This document shows, piece by piece, positions 43,050 to 53,989 of a DNA stretch of 64,000 nt. A program made the translations under genes and the position numbers. The stretch is from Oikopleura dioica (lineage: Eukaryota; Chordata; Appendicularia; Copelata; Oikopleuridae). A model generated the notes under the pieces. It was not told where the DNA came from. It ran no database searches and was given only the letters and a program-made list of their open reading frames with translations. The number at the start of each line of letters is the position of its first letter. The first letter of the stretch is position 1. The stretch lies in contig OU015567.1 of the NCBI GenBank assembly GCA_907165135.1, forward strand, positions 4,965,001 through 5,029,000. Reading direction: 5' to 3'.

Positions 43050-44070
43050 TAAGCCCCTTACAAGCCCTACTGTCGCCTTTTCTCGACAGTTAACTTTCTT
43101 GATCAATGATCATGACCCGCAGATTAAGTGCCGATGCCCTTAATCATTTGCCATTTGCCGTAATTGCTAAGCCCGTTCTTTCGAAAAATTCTGAAGAAAA
43201 GGGCTGCTTAGAAGCATCGCCAGGTGAGAAGGTCGTTAGTTTTGTAATATTCGCAAGTTCAAGCGTAACGACTTACACCCGAAACCAAACAAAAATGTGA
43301 GCATAATAATCACAAAACTTCGAAAACAAATTTTTTTCTGAACGAATTCGCTTGAGAAAATATTCCTTCACAAAATTATTCGACCGAAAAATTCCTGAAA
43401 TTTTATTGGTCTACTGGGGAAATGCGTGAATCTGATAGGTCAAAAATTTGAGAAATGTTTTTGATCGAAATTGTCAGATTTTTATTTGATTTTCTCAGAA
43501 AAATTGAAAACCATAAAAAGTATCAAAATTTTTGAATTCCGATTTTTATATTTTTTAAGATTTTGAAAGAACATTTTAAAAATTGATATTCCCTGCATTT
43601 CTTGAAAAAACTGAGAATCATTAACATAATTCTATTTGAATAAAAAAAACACTATTTTGATTTGAATAATTGTTATCAGAAAAAATTCTGACAGTTTATT
43701 GACTTGTTAATAGTGCAGTTTTTTAAAAGGTTAAAACATCAAAAAAGACAATAAAAAGGCGCTCCCTTCTATCGTCTTAGTTTTTAGCAGGCTTTTTTTT
43801 TTGAACATGTAGGATATTCAGAAGTCTATTACGTAATAATGTACAGTTGAACTTGCGGCGTTTTTGATATGAAGCGTTTTGCTCCTTGTTATTTCGATAT
43901 TTACAGTATGAATACAGTTACAGTTTTCGAGCGCAAAAGAGCTTGAAAAGTTTTTCTTATCGTCGGTTTTCGTGATAATTTTTGTTTGGCAAAGAAGATT
44001 AGTTTTCGCTCCATTTTCGCGTGGAAATTGATGGAATATGGTGGATCGTCTTGTTCTTATTGAATTTTTC
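43050..44070. other. AT-rich stretch with one doubtful exon
   Basis: A + frame from ATG 43106 reaches a GTGAGA donor near 43225, but nothing joins it. The - strand reads openly across the 42040-43039 insertion site as a short basic C-terminus. Neither is firm. The rest holds nothing that I see. Confidence 0.35.
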
Positions 44071-44075
44071 GTCGT

Positions 44076-45071
44076 TTATAATTTTTGGTGGGCGTCAGAT
44101 GAAGAGGCGGAAGTGGGATAGTGTTCAAGCATTTCGAGGATTCCGAGGTCGCTGGAGGATGATGGAATTACGCGGCTAAAAAGATAGTCAATAAAGAGAT
44201 TTTCAATATAGAAAGCAAAATTGAAGACGGTTCATATATGAGCATTTCGTTAACCCTTGCGCGTATATTGACCAATTTGTTGGCAGATTCAAAATCATAG
44301 AGAGAGGTGCTATCTTTCGAGTCAAAAGGAAGCTCGAAGGATAAGGGATGATGTCTGGAACCGACAAAAATTCCGACAAAATTTGCGTAGGCTACTCGGC
44401 TGCTGATTGTCCGGTTTGCTGGATAAAGGCTTCTGATTGGTTGAACATTTCCACGCAAAATTTGTCGAATCTTTTTGTCGGTTCCGGACACTTCCCCAAG
44501 GATAACCCTCCTATTTTCAAAAACGAATCTGCCAACAAATTGGTTAATATGCGCGCAGGGGTTAACGAAAAAGCAGTAACACTAGAAGATGCCGTTTTTC
44601 TTCATTAAAAATCATGTCATCATCAAGAACCCCTGGCAATTATATTATTTTGGAAATAAATATTCTTCTCTGAAGCGCCATAAACTGGTTATAAACCAGT
44701 TAAAATCTCCCCCAATCTGATAATAATTAGTTTCTAAGCTTGTCCGCATTAAAAAATATTTTCGTTTGGTGGTTCACCAAGCGGTTTTGCTAAGTCGCGT
44801 CAGAGATTTACTATTTCAAAAACTGGTTATTACAGAAACTGGTGGTCCCGCGAGAAATTGATGCTTTCGTAACTTTCTTTTTCTAGAACTTTTTTTCTTA
44901 CCGTTCGCGTCTGATTGAACCGGACCAGGAAGAAGAGTCGGCGAAAATGAAGTGTCCCGATTTGAAGCAAATTTCTTGCTCGAAAAGGGAAAATACTTCG
45001 TGCATATTTTTCTCCAAGAAATCGCAGTTTGCGTATGATCCCTCAACGTATTTCAAGCTGTCAGCCGTCGA
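44076..45071 (-). CDS. Two 3' exons of an unassigned gene
   Basis: Exon 45071-44902 (STADSLKYVEGSYANCDFL..., two cysteines) ends in phase 2 at a GTAAGA donor and joins exon 44175-44076, which ends IPSSSSDLGILEMLEHY... then TAA. Upstream exons were not found. The intron holds a piggyBac-type element with a family C copy nested in it. No domain recognised. Confidence 0.5.
44254..44561. mobile_element. piggyBac-type MITE with nested family C element
   Basis: TTAA at 44250-44253 and 44562-44565. Ends CCCTTGCGCGTATATTGACC and its near-inverse, continuing as about 38 bp of inverted repeat ending in GGCAGATTC. A family C element (44350-44491) sits at its centre. Confidence 0.85.
44350..44491. mobile_element. 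Family C element
   Basis: ATGTCTGGAACCGACAAAAA at the left; GTCGGTTCCGGACA at the right; palindromic with a GGCTGCTGATTG centre. Confidence 0.85.
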
Positions 45072-45230
45072 CTACAAAAATCTTGTTTAGCGAGCGCAAC
45101 TTTTAGATGAAGCTCAATCGCGAAAGACGATTAAATTTTGCATTTCTTCATGTTTTTTCGACTCAAAAAATGACTCAAAAAAGTTATCAATCTTACACAA
45201 TTTTTTCGAAAAATTTTTTTTTGAATATTT

Positions 45231-45500
45231 AACTCAGTGATACCCTTATTTTGTCAAGAAAAATCTTTTTTTTTCTTCAGGAAATTAAGGGTATCACTTT
45301 GCTAAATTTTCAGAAAAAAGGTGTTAAAAAATAGGAGTAACGTCTTGTCTACCCCCTTAAGACACTTTTAACATTTTACTCAGTGATACCCTTATTTTAT
45401 AAAGAAAGCATCCCTTTTTTCGTGAAATTAAGGGTATCACTTTGTTAAATTTTCAAGAAAAAGCTGTTCAAAAATTGGGGTAATGACCTGTCTACCACCT
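45231..45500. repeat. Two tandem ~135-bp units with GATACCCTTA hairpins
   Basis: Units starting at about 45231 and 45374 each contain CAGTGATACCCTTATTTT, a T-rich loop and AAATTAAGGGTATCAC, forming a hairpin, then a shared tail (TAATGACCTGTCTACC type). Confidence 0.8.
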
Positions 45501-45539
45501 TAATCCCCCTTCTCCCCGCTTTAAATGGGGAGGGGGGTC

Positions 45540-45890
45540 CTTAATGAACAAGCCTACCTTTCCATTAATCTTTCTTCCAGGATATTTGCTCCTCAAAATC
45601 GTCTGCGTCAAGCCAACAACTTCAGCAATAAATTGTTGTTGCTCAAATTCACGTTGAGAAAAAAAAGATCAGCTTTTCCTAATTCTATGTTTCTTTGGTC
45701 ATTATCTCAAGTTTCGAATCTCAAAATTTTCACAAGCAGCTGATCTCACTCAGAAAGCGAAACTCTCATTGGAACTCAGCTGGGGATACATTTGACTGAG
45801 AAAACAACGAGATGATCTTAGTTATCGTGAAACTGGATATTCATTAACAAGAATTTCATTTCGGCTAATTTTTGTTTTAACTGTGGTCAA
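45540..45890. other. No supported gene
   Basis: A short + frame 45525-45743 has no supporting feature. Confidence 0.4.
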
Positions 45891-46068
45891 TAGCGGTCCA
45901 CCGTGGTTATTCGCGGTTGACCGTGGTTCTTCGCGGTTAACCCTGGTTTGTCGCGGTTAACCGTGATAATTGGCAGTAAACCCTGGTTCTTCGCGTGGTT
46001 ACCGTGGTTATTCGTGGTCAACCGTGGTTTTTCGCGGTTAACCGTGGTAAGTTGTGGTTCACGACGGT
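45890..46068. repeat. (CGCGGTTAACCGTGGTT)-type minisatellite
   Basis: Imperfect 15-17-base units abutting the stop codon of the O-fucosyltransferase-like gene. Related in composition to 24357-24493. Confidence 0.85.
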
Positions 46069-46069
46069 T

Positions 46070-49000
46070 TTAATCGATTTCAACGCGTTCCTGAGTAGGT
46101 GTTGCGACGTAAAAGATGACATCATCGCTTGCTTTTGGAATTCTCGACTCCAAAAAGCTTGAAAAGGGGATTATGACCTGATAAGGATTGGAAAAGCCAA
46201 ACCTGGCGAGGGAGAGAGCGAACTTATCAGCCGTCATGTTCATCACAATCGAGCAGATTTTCGAGCGGTTGGCGTTTCGGTTGGCATTTCGCGATTCCTT
46301 TGAGCAGCTGCGTTCCCAGTCTTCTTTATCGAAGCGGTAGTGGATTGCAACATATTCTCCTGAAGAAAGAATGAAGAAAAAAAAGCTCCCCGAATCGGTG
46401 CTGCTGTCTGTTGAAGCCGCTTTCTTACCTGAAACAGAAGATTCGCCGAGAAAATCAACAGCCATGTTTCTGACGAACTCCGGTCTTGGCGTGTAGTGGA
46501 TGATATTTCGACCTGAAATAAATCTTCTTTACTTACTGAATTGAGCAAAGAAGCAAGCTGCTTCATTTTAGAATCTGCAAAAGTATTGTTAAGAGAACAA
46601 GCAGATGGGCAAAATCTGCGCCACTAAGTAACATTTTTTTTATTTTACATGAGCACAGGTTTTTCAGGGGGTTTCGCAAGTGCTTAGTAAGCAGTTTAGA
46701 AAAATAACAAGCCGCAAGGGGTTAAAAGCAAGGGTGATATGAACATGAAACTGAGGTTTACTGCTAGTTCGAAGGACTTACTGTTATGCTACTGTCTAAA
46801 AAATCGGCTCGAAAACCTGTGTCGAAAACCTGAAAGATCTTTGAGCACCCTGACTCAGGTTTTTAGACAAGTTTTCGAGCCAAGCCTTAAAAAACCAAAG
46901 ATCAGCGTAAGCATGCGCGTACGATTTAAATTGAGCCCAGCTCATTTTCCCCGATCTCAATTATCTACGCATCTAAGTAAGCTCAACACCTGCCCCGATT
47001 TTGAAATCAGAGAAACAAGAAAATTTCAATTATTTTCCATTCAAAGAAGTTTTTCGAAGAAAAAAAAACGAATTTTGCGAATTTTGAACTTACCAATTAT
47101 GTCATTTTTGTCGTTTTTAGAGTGAGCCGTGAGGTAAGGAAAGAGCATCACTGCCAACTCCGAGTCTTAGTAATGGGATAACAACCTCCTTCTCCTTTTT
47201 CTAGAGCTTCAAGAAGGGAAAGCTGGGATCCGCTCCTGATGGATACAGCTCGTCCCATTTCGTCGTCGAATATTCATTCCGCAAGTCAGTTTCTAGCGTC
47301 GCATCTTCTGGAAGAACCTTTGGACCAAAGTAGTTTTGCATAGCTTCGCCGTGGGAGCCCTTGACAGCGGACCAGTTGACCATCTGAAAATCGAATTAAA
47401 CGAGAGCTGACAAATATACATTCACTTGTCAAAGTCCCTTTCCTTTTCTCCCGCCGATTTTTTCTGTTTGAAAGATTTTTGAAGGAGGCTTAGTTGTTTC
47501 CCAGAAAAATTCAGGGAACAAAATGTGGAATGTTTCGACTCAAAAGCGTTAATTTCAAAAAAAAAAAAAAAGAAATTTAACCCACGAAAAGCAAATGGCC
47601 AAATTTGTGCCTTTTTCTGAAAAAATCAAGCCCCTTTTTCTTTTCATAAGAAAAAGTCTGTAATAAGTCACGTGACAGCGCAATTAGTGCTTAAAAGTGC
47701 CCAATCTTGAAAAAGCGGCTGAGAATACGGCACTAGAATTTTTCAAGAGCGCGTCTCTCATCTTGTGCGCTTATAAAAGTACAGACTGGCTTCTTCGCCG
47801 AATTTGATTACCCAACACGTTCCAAGACCGAGATTCTTTCAGGAAAGAAAAGAAAGAAAAATGAACTAAAAAGATTTGCTTACCTCAAGACCAGTTGTTG
47901 ATTCGAATTTCTTTACTCGACCAAGGCGGGAAGCAGAAGCTAAAATATTGAATAAATTTTACAATAAAAAATTTAAAATAAAAATCGAGAAGCCGCTTGC
48001 GGCTTCGAGCCAAAAAAAATTGGAGCCGCGCGAAGCGCGGCTTTTATCTTTCTCGAGCTCGAAGCCGCAAGCGGCTTCTCGATTTTTATTAATTTTATTC
48101 AATTATTGAAAGCTCAAGTGAATTTGAGTATTGACAACTGGAAACGTCTGAGTAGGATGCTTGAAAAACTTACGAGTTGATCCTTTTCCGCCCTCTCCAC
48201 CGAGTCCTCTGGCGACCAAAACATCATCGACCTCGTTTTTCGGCAAGTTGTGAAAGTCGATTGTGCTGACGAGCTGCCTAACCTTTCCAATGTCTATTCT
48301 TACCCCGGCATCAACAATGCCGTTTGGATCGTTGTCGTCCGTAAAGTGACGATACATTGGAGGAATCACGAATGTTCTTTTTTCGAGTCAGAAATTTTTC
48401 AAGATGGAGTGATCATTCATGAAGTGAAGGCTGATTTAACCCGTTGCGACATTTTGAGACAGATGGATTAACAAGGGCAAGAAAACGGGCCGCTTCTGAT
48501 GAATAACAACGTCATCAGTCTTTTTCTAGAGCTGGAAATAGATTTCGACCAATGAAAATTCATGAACTATAAAAACGATATTGGCTCGATCTATCTACCA
48601 TATCTGATAAGGCTTATCACTTGAATACATCGGACAAATGGCCTTCTTTGAGGCCAGCTGAGAAAAACAGCTGTTTTGGGGAATAAAGCACGAATTTCGG
48701 TGAATTTTTCATAAAATAAAATGAGAATCTAAAGCTCGTAATGCAATGAAATCTTCGTCGTTAATTTACTTCTTCTTGAAAAATTTTAACAAAATGAAGC
48801 ATAACCCATTTCAATTGCGCAATTGCTAATCATCTCCCTGACAACTGATACTGAAACTCGTTTTTTTATGAAAAAATAAGTGGAGGTGTCTTGAACCGAC
48901 AAAAGAATTTCGACAAATTTTGCATGGGCGGCTTCTCGGCTGCTGATTGCCCGGTTGCCAAATCAGGCTTCTGATTGGTTGAAAATTTCTACCCAAAATT

Positions 49001-50447
49001 TGTCGAATTTTTTTTTGTCGGTTCCGGACACCTCCACATATGAAAACGATCTTTTCTCGATCTATCCACTTTATCTGATAAAGCTTATCACTTGAAATCA
49101 TCAAACAGATTGCCATTTTTGAGGCCAGCTGGGAAAAGAATTTGGAAAACAGCTGTTTATGGGAATAAAACTAGAATTTCGGTGAAATTTTCATGAAATA
49201 AAATGAAAATCTTAACCTAAAGTTTTAAGTAGAATTTCTTCGTCTGTTTATAACCATTGTTTATAATTTTTGACGAAAATGAAGCAAAAGCTTTTTTAAT
49301 CGCTCGTTAGCAAAAGTTATGGAAAAATAAACCGTCAAAATAAAGAATTCTCCTGTTGAAATTGTTGATTGAGATTTCGTTGGGTTTAATTTTTTGATCG
49401 TTTAATTTTCAACTTCCGAAATCAAATAATTTAATTTTGCGATCGCCCGCTTCGACACGTTTTAAATCAGTGGCGTAACTTGAACGGATTTCCCCGAGTG
49501 GATAATGCATATTTTTGTTATGCAACTGCCGCCGCACGTTTTCAACGATAATTCTTTCAAATAGCTGTTTGTCTAACTTTACTCGCAGACTTCCCCAAAA
49601 GCAGACGAAATGGTGGGTTTTGGGAAGGAGACAGTTTTGTAATCGTGGGAAGGAAAATATTTTACGAAAGTATTCATTATGGTTTGAGAGATCGATAAAT
49701 TCGAGCCAAAAGAGCAGAAAAGCCGCGAGAAAAAAGTCGGCTTATTTTTTGACTCAAAAGCGTGGCCCATTTTGAGCTACTTTTTTTTTGATGAAATCAT
49801 CATTTTTATATTCTAAAATTATGCTCTAGAATTCGTTTTTTCGGCTCTAAAAGCAACTTTGAAATGTGAAAAAATGCTGAAATATGTCCCTGAAAAGTGA
49901 GCAATTCATAAGAAGAATTTAAAAGGGAACTGTTCTACAAACAAAAAACTGGCATTTTTCAGCAAAATATTTCAGAGAGTGATGATTCACTGATGAAGCT
50001 TGATTTTTTCATGAAAAAGTTGTTGTTTCAAAAATGCCTCGAAATATTTACTCCCACGTAAGACAACGTTTCTGGAGCCAAGGAGCGAATCTTGAAGTCA
50101 AGTGTCCGGCAAGACCGCTCTTCCGGGAAAATAAAGCTTATTGACAAAATAACATATATTTTAAGGAAAAACTTCTAGCGCCAAATATCCAAGAAAGGAA
50201 TAATTTTCTGACTTTTCCTGTTGAGCGCAATTGCCATGGCAATCGTCTCCCGAAAGCCCTCAACCTGGTTCATTGGTCCCCAGATCAGAGCAGGGAGAAG
50301 GAATCTAGAAGGGTTAGTTTCGTAAATCGGGTCTACCTTTATGCTCCAATCTTGAGTCGCTGGAGCAACGCAGCTCAATCGCTCGGACAGTTTTTCTGTC
50401 GTCGTTTCGGTCGTTGATCCTTGAGTCGTCGTTGCTGTTGTTGATTC
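46070..50447 (-). CDS. Protein O-fucosyltransferase-like gene (fragmentary model)
   Basis: Coding blocks on the - strand: about 50447-50175 (Thr-rich stem, then LLPALIWGPMNQVEGFRET, resembling the GDP-fucose O-fucosyltransferase N-terminal N-Q-x5-R region), 48369-48174 (IPPMYRHFTDD...), 47939-47884, 47383 to about 47205, 47165-47094, 46512-46429 and 46359-46070. The block starting EYVAIHYRFDKEDWERSC matches the family's H-x-R-x-D-W signature. Most junctions agree in phase. The joins after 50175 and after about 47205 are unresolved. It probably acts in the secretory pathway on protein substrates. The end (VATPTQERVEID) stops short of the usual C-terminus, exactly at a satellite. Confidence 0.5.
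46805..46880. mobile_element. Short family A element
   Basis: GGCTCGAAAACCTGTGTCG at the left, CCCTGACTCAGG and TTTTCGAGCC at the right. It lies in an intron of the fucosyltransferase-like gene. Confidence 0.75.
47981..48088. mobile_element. Family B element (clean copy)
   Basis: Ends AAAATCGAGAAGCCGCTTGC and its exact inverse, centre GAGCCGCGCGAAGCGCGGCT. About 108 bp, a triple-hairpin palindrome in an intron. Confidence 0.88.
48572..49218. repeat. ~170-bp direct duplication flanking a family C element
   Basis: 48572-48740 and 49040-49218 share long blocks (CTCGATCTATC, TATCTGATAA, GAGGCCAGCTG, AACAGCTGTTT). Between them lies a family C element (48880-49037). Confidence 0.75.
48880..49037. 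mobile_element. Family C element, full length
   Basis: Ends GTGGAGGTGTC and GACACCTCCAC; arms include GAACCGACAAAA. This is the most complete copy and defines the family ends. Confidence 0.85.
49230..50170. other. Intronic or intergenic, nothing supported
   Basis: AT-rich. Probably a long intron of the fucosyltransferase-like gene. Confidence 0.4.
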
Positions 50448-51046
50448 CTTTTTTATTGTTGAAAAAAAAATTCAAATAAAAAATTTGTCTTTCTAAAATT
50501 ATTTTCTGCAAAAAATCTGGCGAACGTGAACCCGCGTCTACTCAACTCAGATTTGATTAAAAAACCACGTCCGCTGGTCCCGAAGAGCCCGCAAGAGCTG
50601 TTTCGTAAGAGACATGTCTTTGATATTCCGTTTTCGCGAAAAAAGGCATTCTTGTGCGCGAAAGAATGAAACACGGCTCATTTCAAAACGGCTCAAAAGA
50701 AAAGATTCTAATTTTTTCCATTTTTTCGCTCTAAAATTCTTTTTTCGCGCCGAGTTCCAAAAATTCGCGCGCTTGCGAAACTTGAGCTTCCGCTTAATTT
50801 CTTTTAACGAGCAGTGCGGCTCAAGAACTGTAGCTCGCCAATTACCTGGCTTCTAATTAACAACACGTCTGATTCGAAATTTCTAAACCTCTCCTCAACC
50901 CTCTCAACCAATCCTGTCATTAAATTTTCCAAAGCCTCTGAGTGAGGGTCTCATAAGCGCAACCCAAGGATAACATCAGGGAATGAATACCGAAAATAAG
51001 CTTCAAAATTTAGAAACATTTACTATTTCAATGGATTTTATAAAAT

Positions 51047-51222
51047 TGAAAGCCGCGTAGCGGCTTTCTCAAAATCGAAGCCGCGAAGCGGCTTCGTAAA
51101 AATTTCAATTTTATTCTTATGCAAAAATCTTGCGAAGCCGCTTTGCGGCTTCGTCTTTTAAAAAGCCGCTATGCCGCTTTTCATTGAATTTATTTTCAGA
51201 CCCTGACTCAGGTTTTCTACTC
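51047..51222. mobile_element. Family A element, left end truncated
   Basis: GAAAGCCGCGTAGCGGCTTT core at the left, GAAGCCGCGAAGCGGCTTCG hairpin, CCCTGACTCAGG at the right. Confidence 0.72.
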
Positions 51223-51565
51223 AGGTCGCCGATTTCAGGCTGAATATATCAAGTTCTTACAAATCTTTATTTTCTGAAATTATCTGAAAACTATACTTTA
51301 TAAAGAAAACGTAAGGAAATCCCTCAAAGAATTTTTGGCGGTCGAAAATTACCGGTACACGACTGACTGTCTGAATATAAATGCAATTCATTGATCAGTT
51401 TTAGCCATGATGTTCATGGAAATCTAAGCTGCTACCTCATCAGATTTTTTCCCTAGCCACTTATTGCTCCTCAAAAACTGACGCAAAAAACTCACTCGCC
51501 TCTAAAATTTTTAAGAGCTCGATTAGTAAAAACTCGGCTCGAGTGAAACTTGATTAAACTAAGTG

Positions 51566-53906
51566 TTAGATCATCTCTCTTGGCCTCTCGCTTAGAATTT
51601 CTTTTTCGACAATTTCCTGAGTCGTCGTTTCTTCCAAAAGGGAGTCGTCTCTGTATTCTTCGTCGAGGTCTTCTTCCACCATTTTGAGTTTGCGGAGGTT
51701 GTATTGGACAGTGTCTTGGAGTTTTTCGATCGGAATGTCGGGGATTTCACGTGACTAGAAAAAAGAAAGGGTTAGATTTTTTGGTCATCTTTCAAGAAGA
51801 ACGCTTCGAATCAAAACAAAATGCGAAAAAATGAGATCGATTTTTGTTGCATTTTTTTCTGAAATCTGATTGGCCCATCGGCCGAATTCGGCCATCTGAT
51901 TGGTCAACCGAACTTATGGTCAAAATAATCGAACTTAAAAGACAAATCTTTCCGTCGACAATTTTGACCAAAATTTCAATAGAATTTCGGCCAATAAGAT
52001 TTCCGCATTCCGAAATCCCACCCGATATCTCCTAAATCACGTTTTAATGAAGCCCTGAAAAACGTTTTTTTTTCTTCATAAAATATTTTTTGGAAGATGA
52101 ACTTTTCGCTCGATTTTCCGGCCTCGAATCCCGCTGTATAAAAACTGCCAAGCAACGAAAAAAATCGACCTTTTCGTTCGTTGTTTAGAGCATTTCTAAA
52201 CCAAAGTGTCAAATATATAAAAACGCTGACGGCGACGGAATAAACTTATTTCCGGACAACCACGTGGGCGGATTTTCTGAGCTTCAACGAAATCAAATGT
52301 TACGAAAAGTGTTGCAAAGCTTTTGAGAAAAAAAGGGACGTGGCGAAAAAGTGCAAAAGAGGGGGTTATGCGGCCGATCGCGTTTTTGAGCGAAATGAAT
52401 ATTTTGACGCATAAACCCTCTGAATTCTCCACGCTTTCTATTTGAGCCGAAAAGAATGCTCAGCAACCAAAGAAAACAAAAATGTGGACGAAAAGCAAAA
52501 AGCCGCTTGCGGCTTCGAGTATGAGCCGCGATCTGCGCGGCTAATATTTTATTTTGGCTCGAAGCCGCAAGCGGCTTCTCGATTTTGTTTTAGATTTTTG
52601 GTTAAAAAAATTATTGATTTTTCGAACCAAAATTTGGGAAAATCGACGAACCGATTGCAATAAAATTAAAGCCTTTTAGAAAGATATTTGATGAGCTCGT
52701 GGAATTCCAAAACCCCCTGATCAACTCAAAAAAATCAAAAAACGAAAATCAAATAAAATCGCCGCTGCCAAAATTACAACTCGGCGGGGCGATTTCATTA
52801 AGGCGAACCCAACCATTTCCCATCTCTGTCAAAATTTATTCAGAAGAGTCGAAAGCGGTTGAAAACGGTATTTTACCTGGCGGCTGATGACACGGGACGA
52901 GAGATCTTCGGATTCAAAGTTGAGATAGGCCGCTCCAATGCCCAGTCCGGCGCAGAGGGCAAAGGCACCTAAAATAAAGATAATTATTTTTTTTCACAAT
53001 TTTGATAAATTTCAGCCTCAAAATCGAAAAGCCGCTTGCGGCTTTCAGCTCTTAAAAGAAAAACTCCGCGCAAAGCGCGGCTTCATTTTTTTCGATCTCA
53101 AAGCCGCAAGCGGTTTTTCGATTTTTCGGCTCAAATATAAAAAAATGCGATTTTTGAGTAGTTCAAACCTAGGGTCGTTGATTTGAGTTCCGACCAACCC
53201 AGCCTAAGATTTTTTTTCTTAATTTGGTCGGTGGTCGGATTTGGTCGGACGATGGTCGGTTTTAGGTCAGTTTTGGTCGGGTTGGTCGGTTTTTGGTCGG
53301 AAACCTACGTTCAACTGCCACAATAAAATGCCTCGAGCGCTCCCATATTGAAAAAAAAATGCTTTTCTATTGTCTTAAACACAACCCAACCCGATCGAAA
53401 ACCGACTACCGACCGACCAAAAACCGACCAAAAAGTAAGGCGACTCGACCCACCAAAGCGACCACGGATTTCGCCCGATTTCTGGGAGACCGACCAACCC
53501 GACCTGCGAAAATGGTGGTCGGTGCCGACCCTAGGTTCAAACAGCATTTTTTTATCAACATCGTTTTCTGTCGTTTGGAAAAAATGATGTAAGAAAAATC
53601 CCCTCCCCTCTTTTTCTGATTTCCTTCCTTTCTAAAATAACATCCCTTATCGCCTCAAAAATGGCCCGGTGCTAAAACATTATTCTTGACATTCGCCGTC
53701 TCGAAATTCAAAAGAGTCTAATCTTTTCTCCAGGAAGATCGAGCTTCCTCTTCTCGCCAAATCCGATATCTCCTCCTTCGCACGCGAAATGTTGCGCTAA
53801 GATTGGATCCGGCAGATTGGATGGACCCACCCTCGACCAAGAAATAACACTTCAACTTACCGAATAAATTTTGGCCAAGGCGAGACGTCTTCTGTCGCTC
53901 GCTCAT
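51566..53906 (-). CDS. Small single-pass membrane protein, three exons
   Basis: Exons 53906-53861, 52968-52877 and 51754-51566 join exactly in phase (108 residues). It starts MSERQKTSRLGQNLFG, followed by one membrane segment (AFALCAGLGIGAAYL), then FESEDLSSRVISRQ and a strongly acidic, helical tail (KLKMVEEDLDEEYRDD) to TAA. Similar architecture occurs in small mitochondrial or ER proteins, but I cannot name the family. Intron 1 contains a hAT-type element and a family B copy; intron 2 contains another family B copy. Confidence 0.8.
52496..52587. mobile_element. Family B element
   Basis: AAGCCGCTTGCGGCTTCGAG, a GAGCCGCGATCTGCGCGGCT centre, and GAAGCCGCAAGCGGCTTCTC. Confidence 0.82.
53021..53127. 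mobile_element. Family B element
   Basis: AAATCGAAAAGCCGCTTGCG at the left, CCGCGCAAAGCGCGG centre and a matching right arm. Confidence 0.82.
53169..53534. mobile_element. hAT-like element filled with (GGTCGG)n
   Basis: Ends CTAGGGTCG and CGACCCTAG with a perfect 8-bp duplication GTTCAAAC (53161-53168 and 53535-53542). The body is GGTCGG arrays on the left and CCGACC arrays on the right, so the satellite is inverted about the centre. It lies in intron 1 of the small membrane protein gene. Confidence 0.88.
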
Positions 53907-53989
53907 TTTCTTTAGTGACAAGTTGCGCGATGTACTTTTATCAAGTCTCTCTTTCGCGGAGCTGGTGTTCTTCTTATTAAAGCGGCTTC

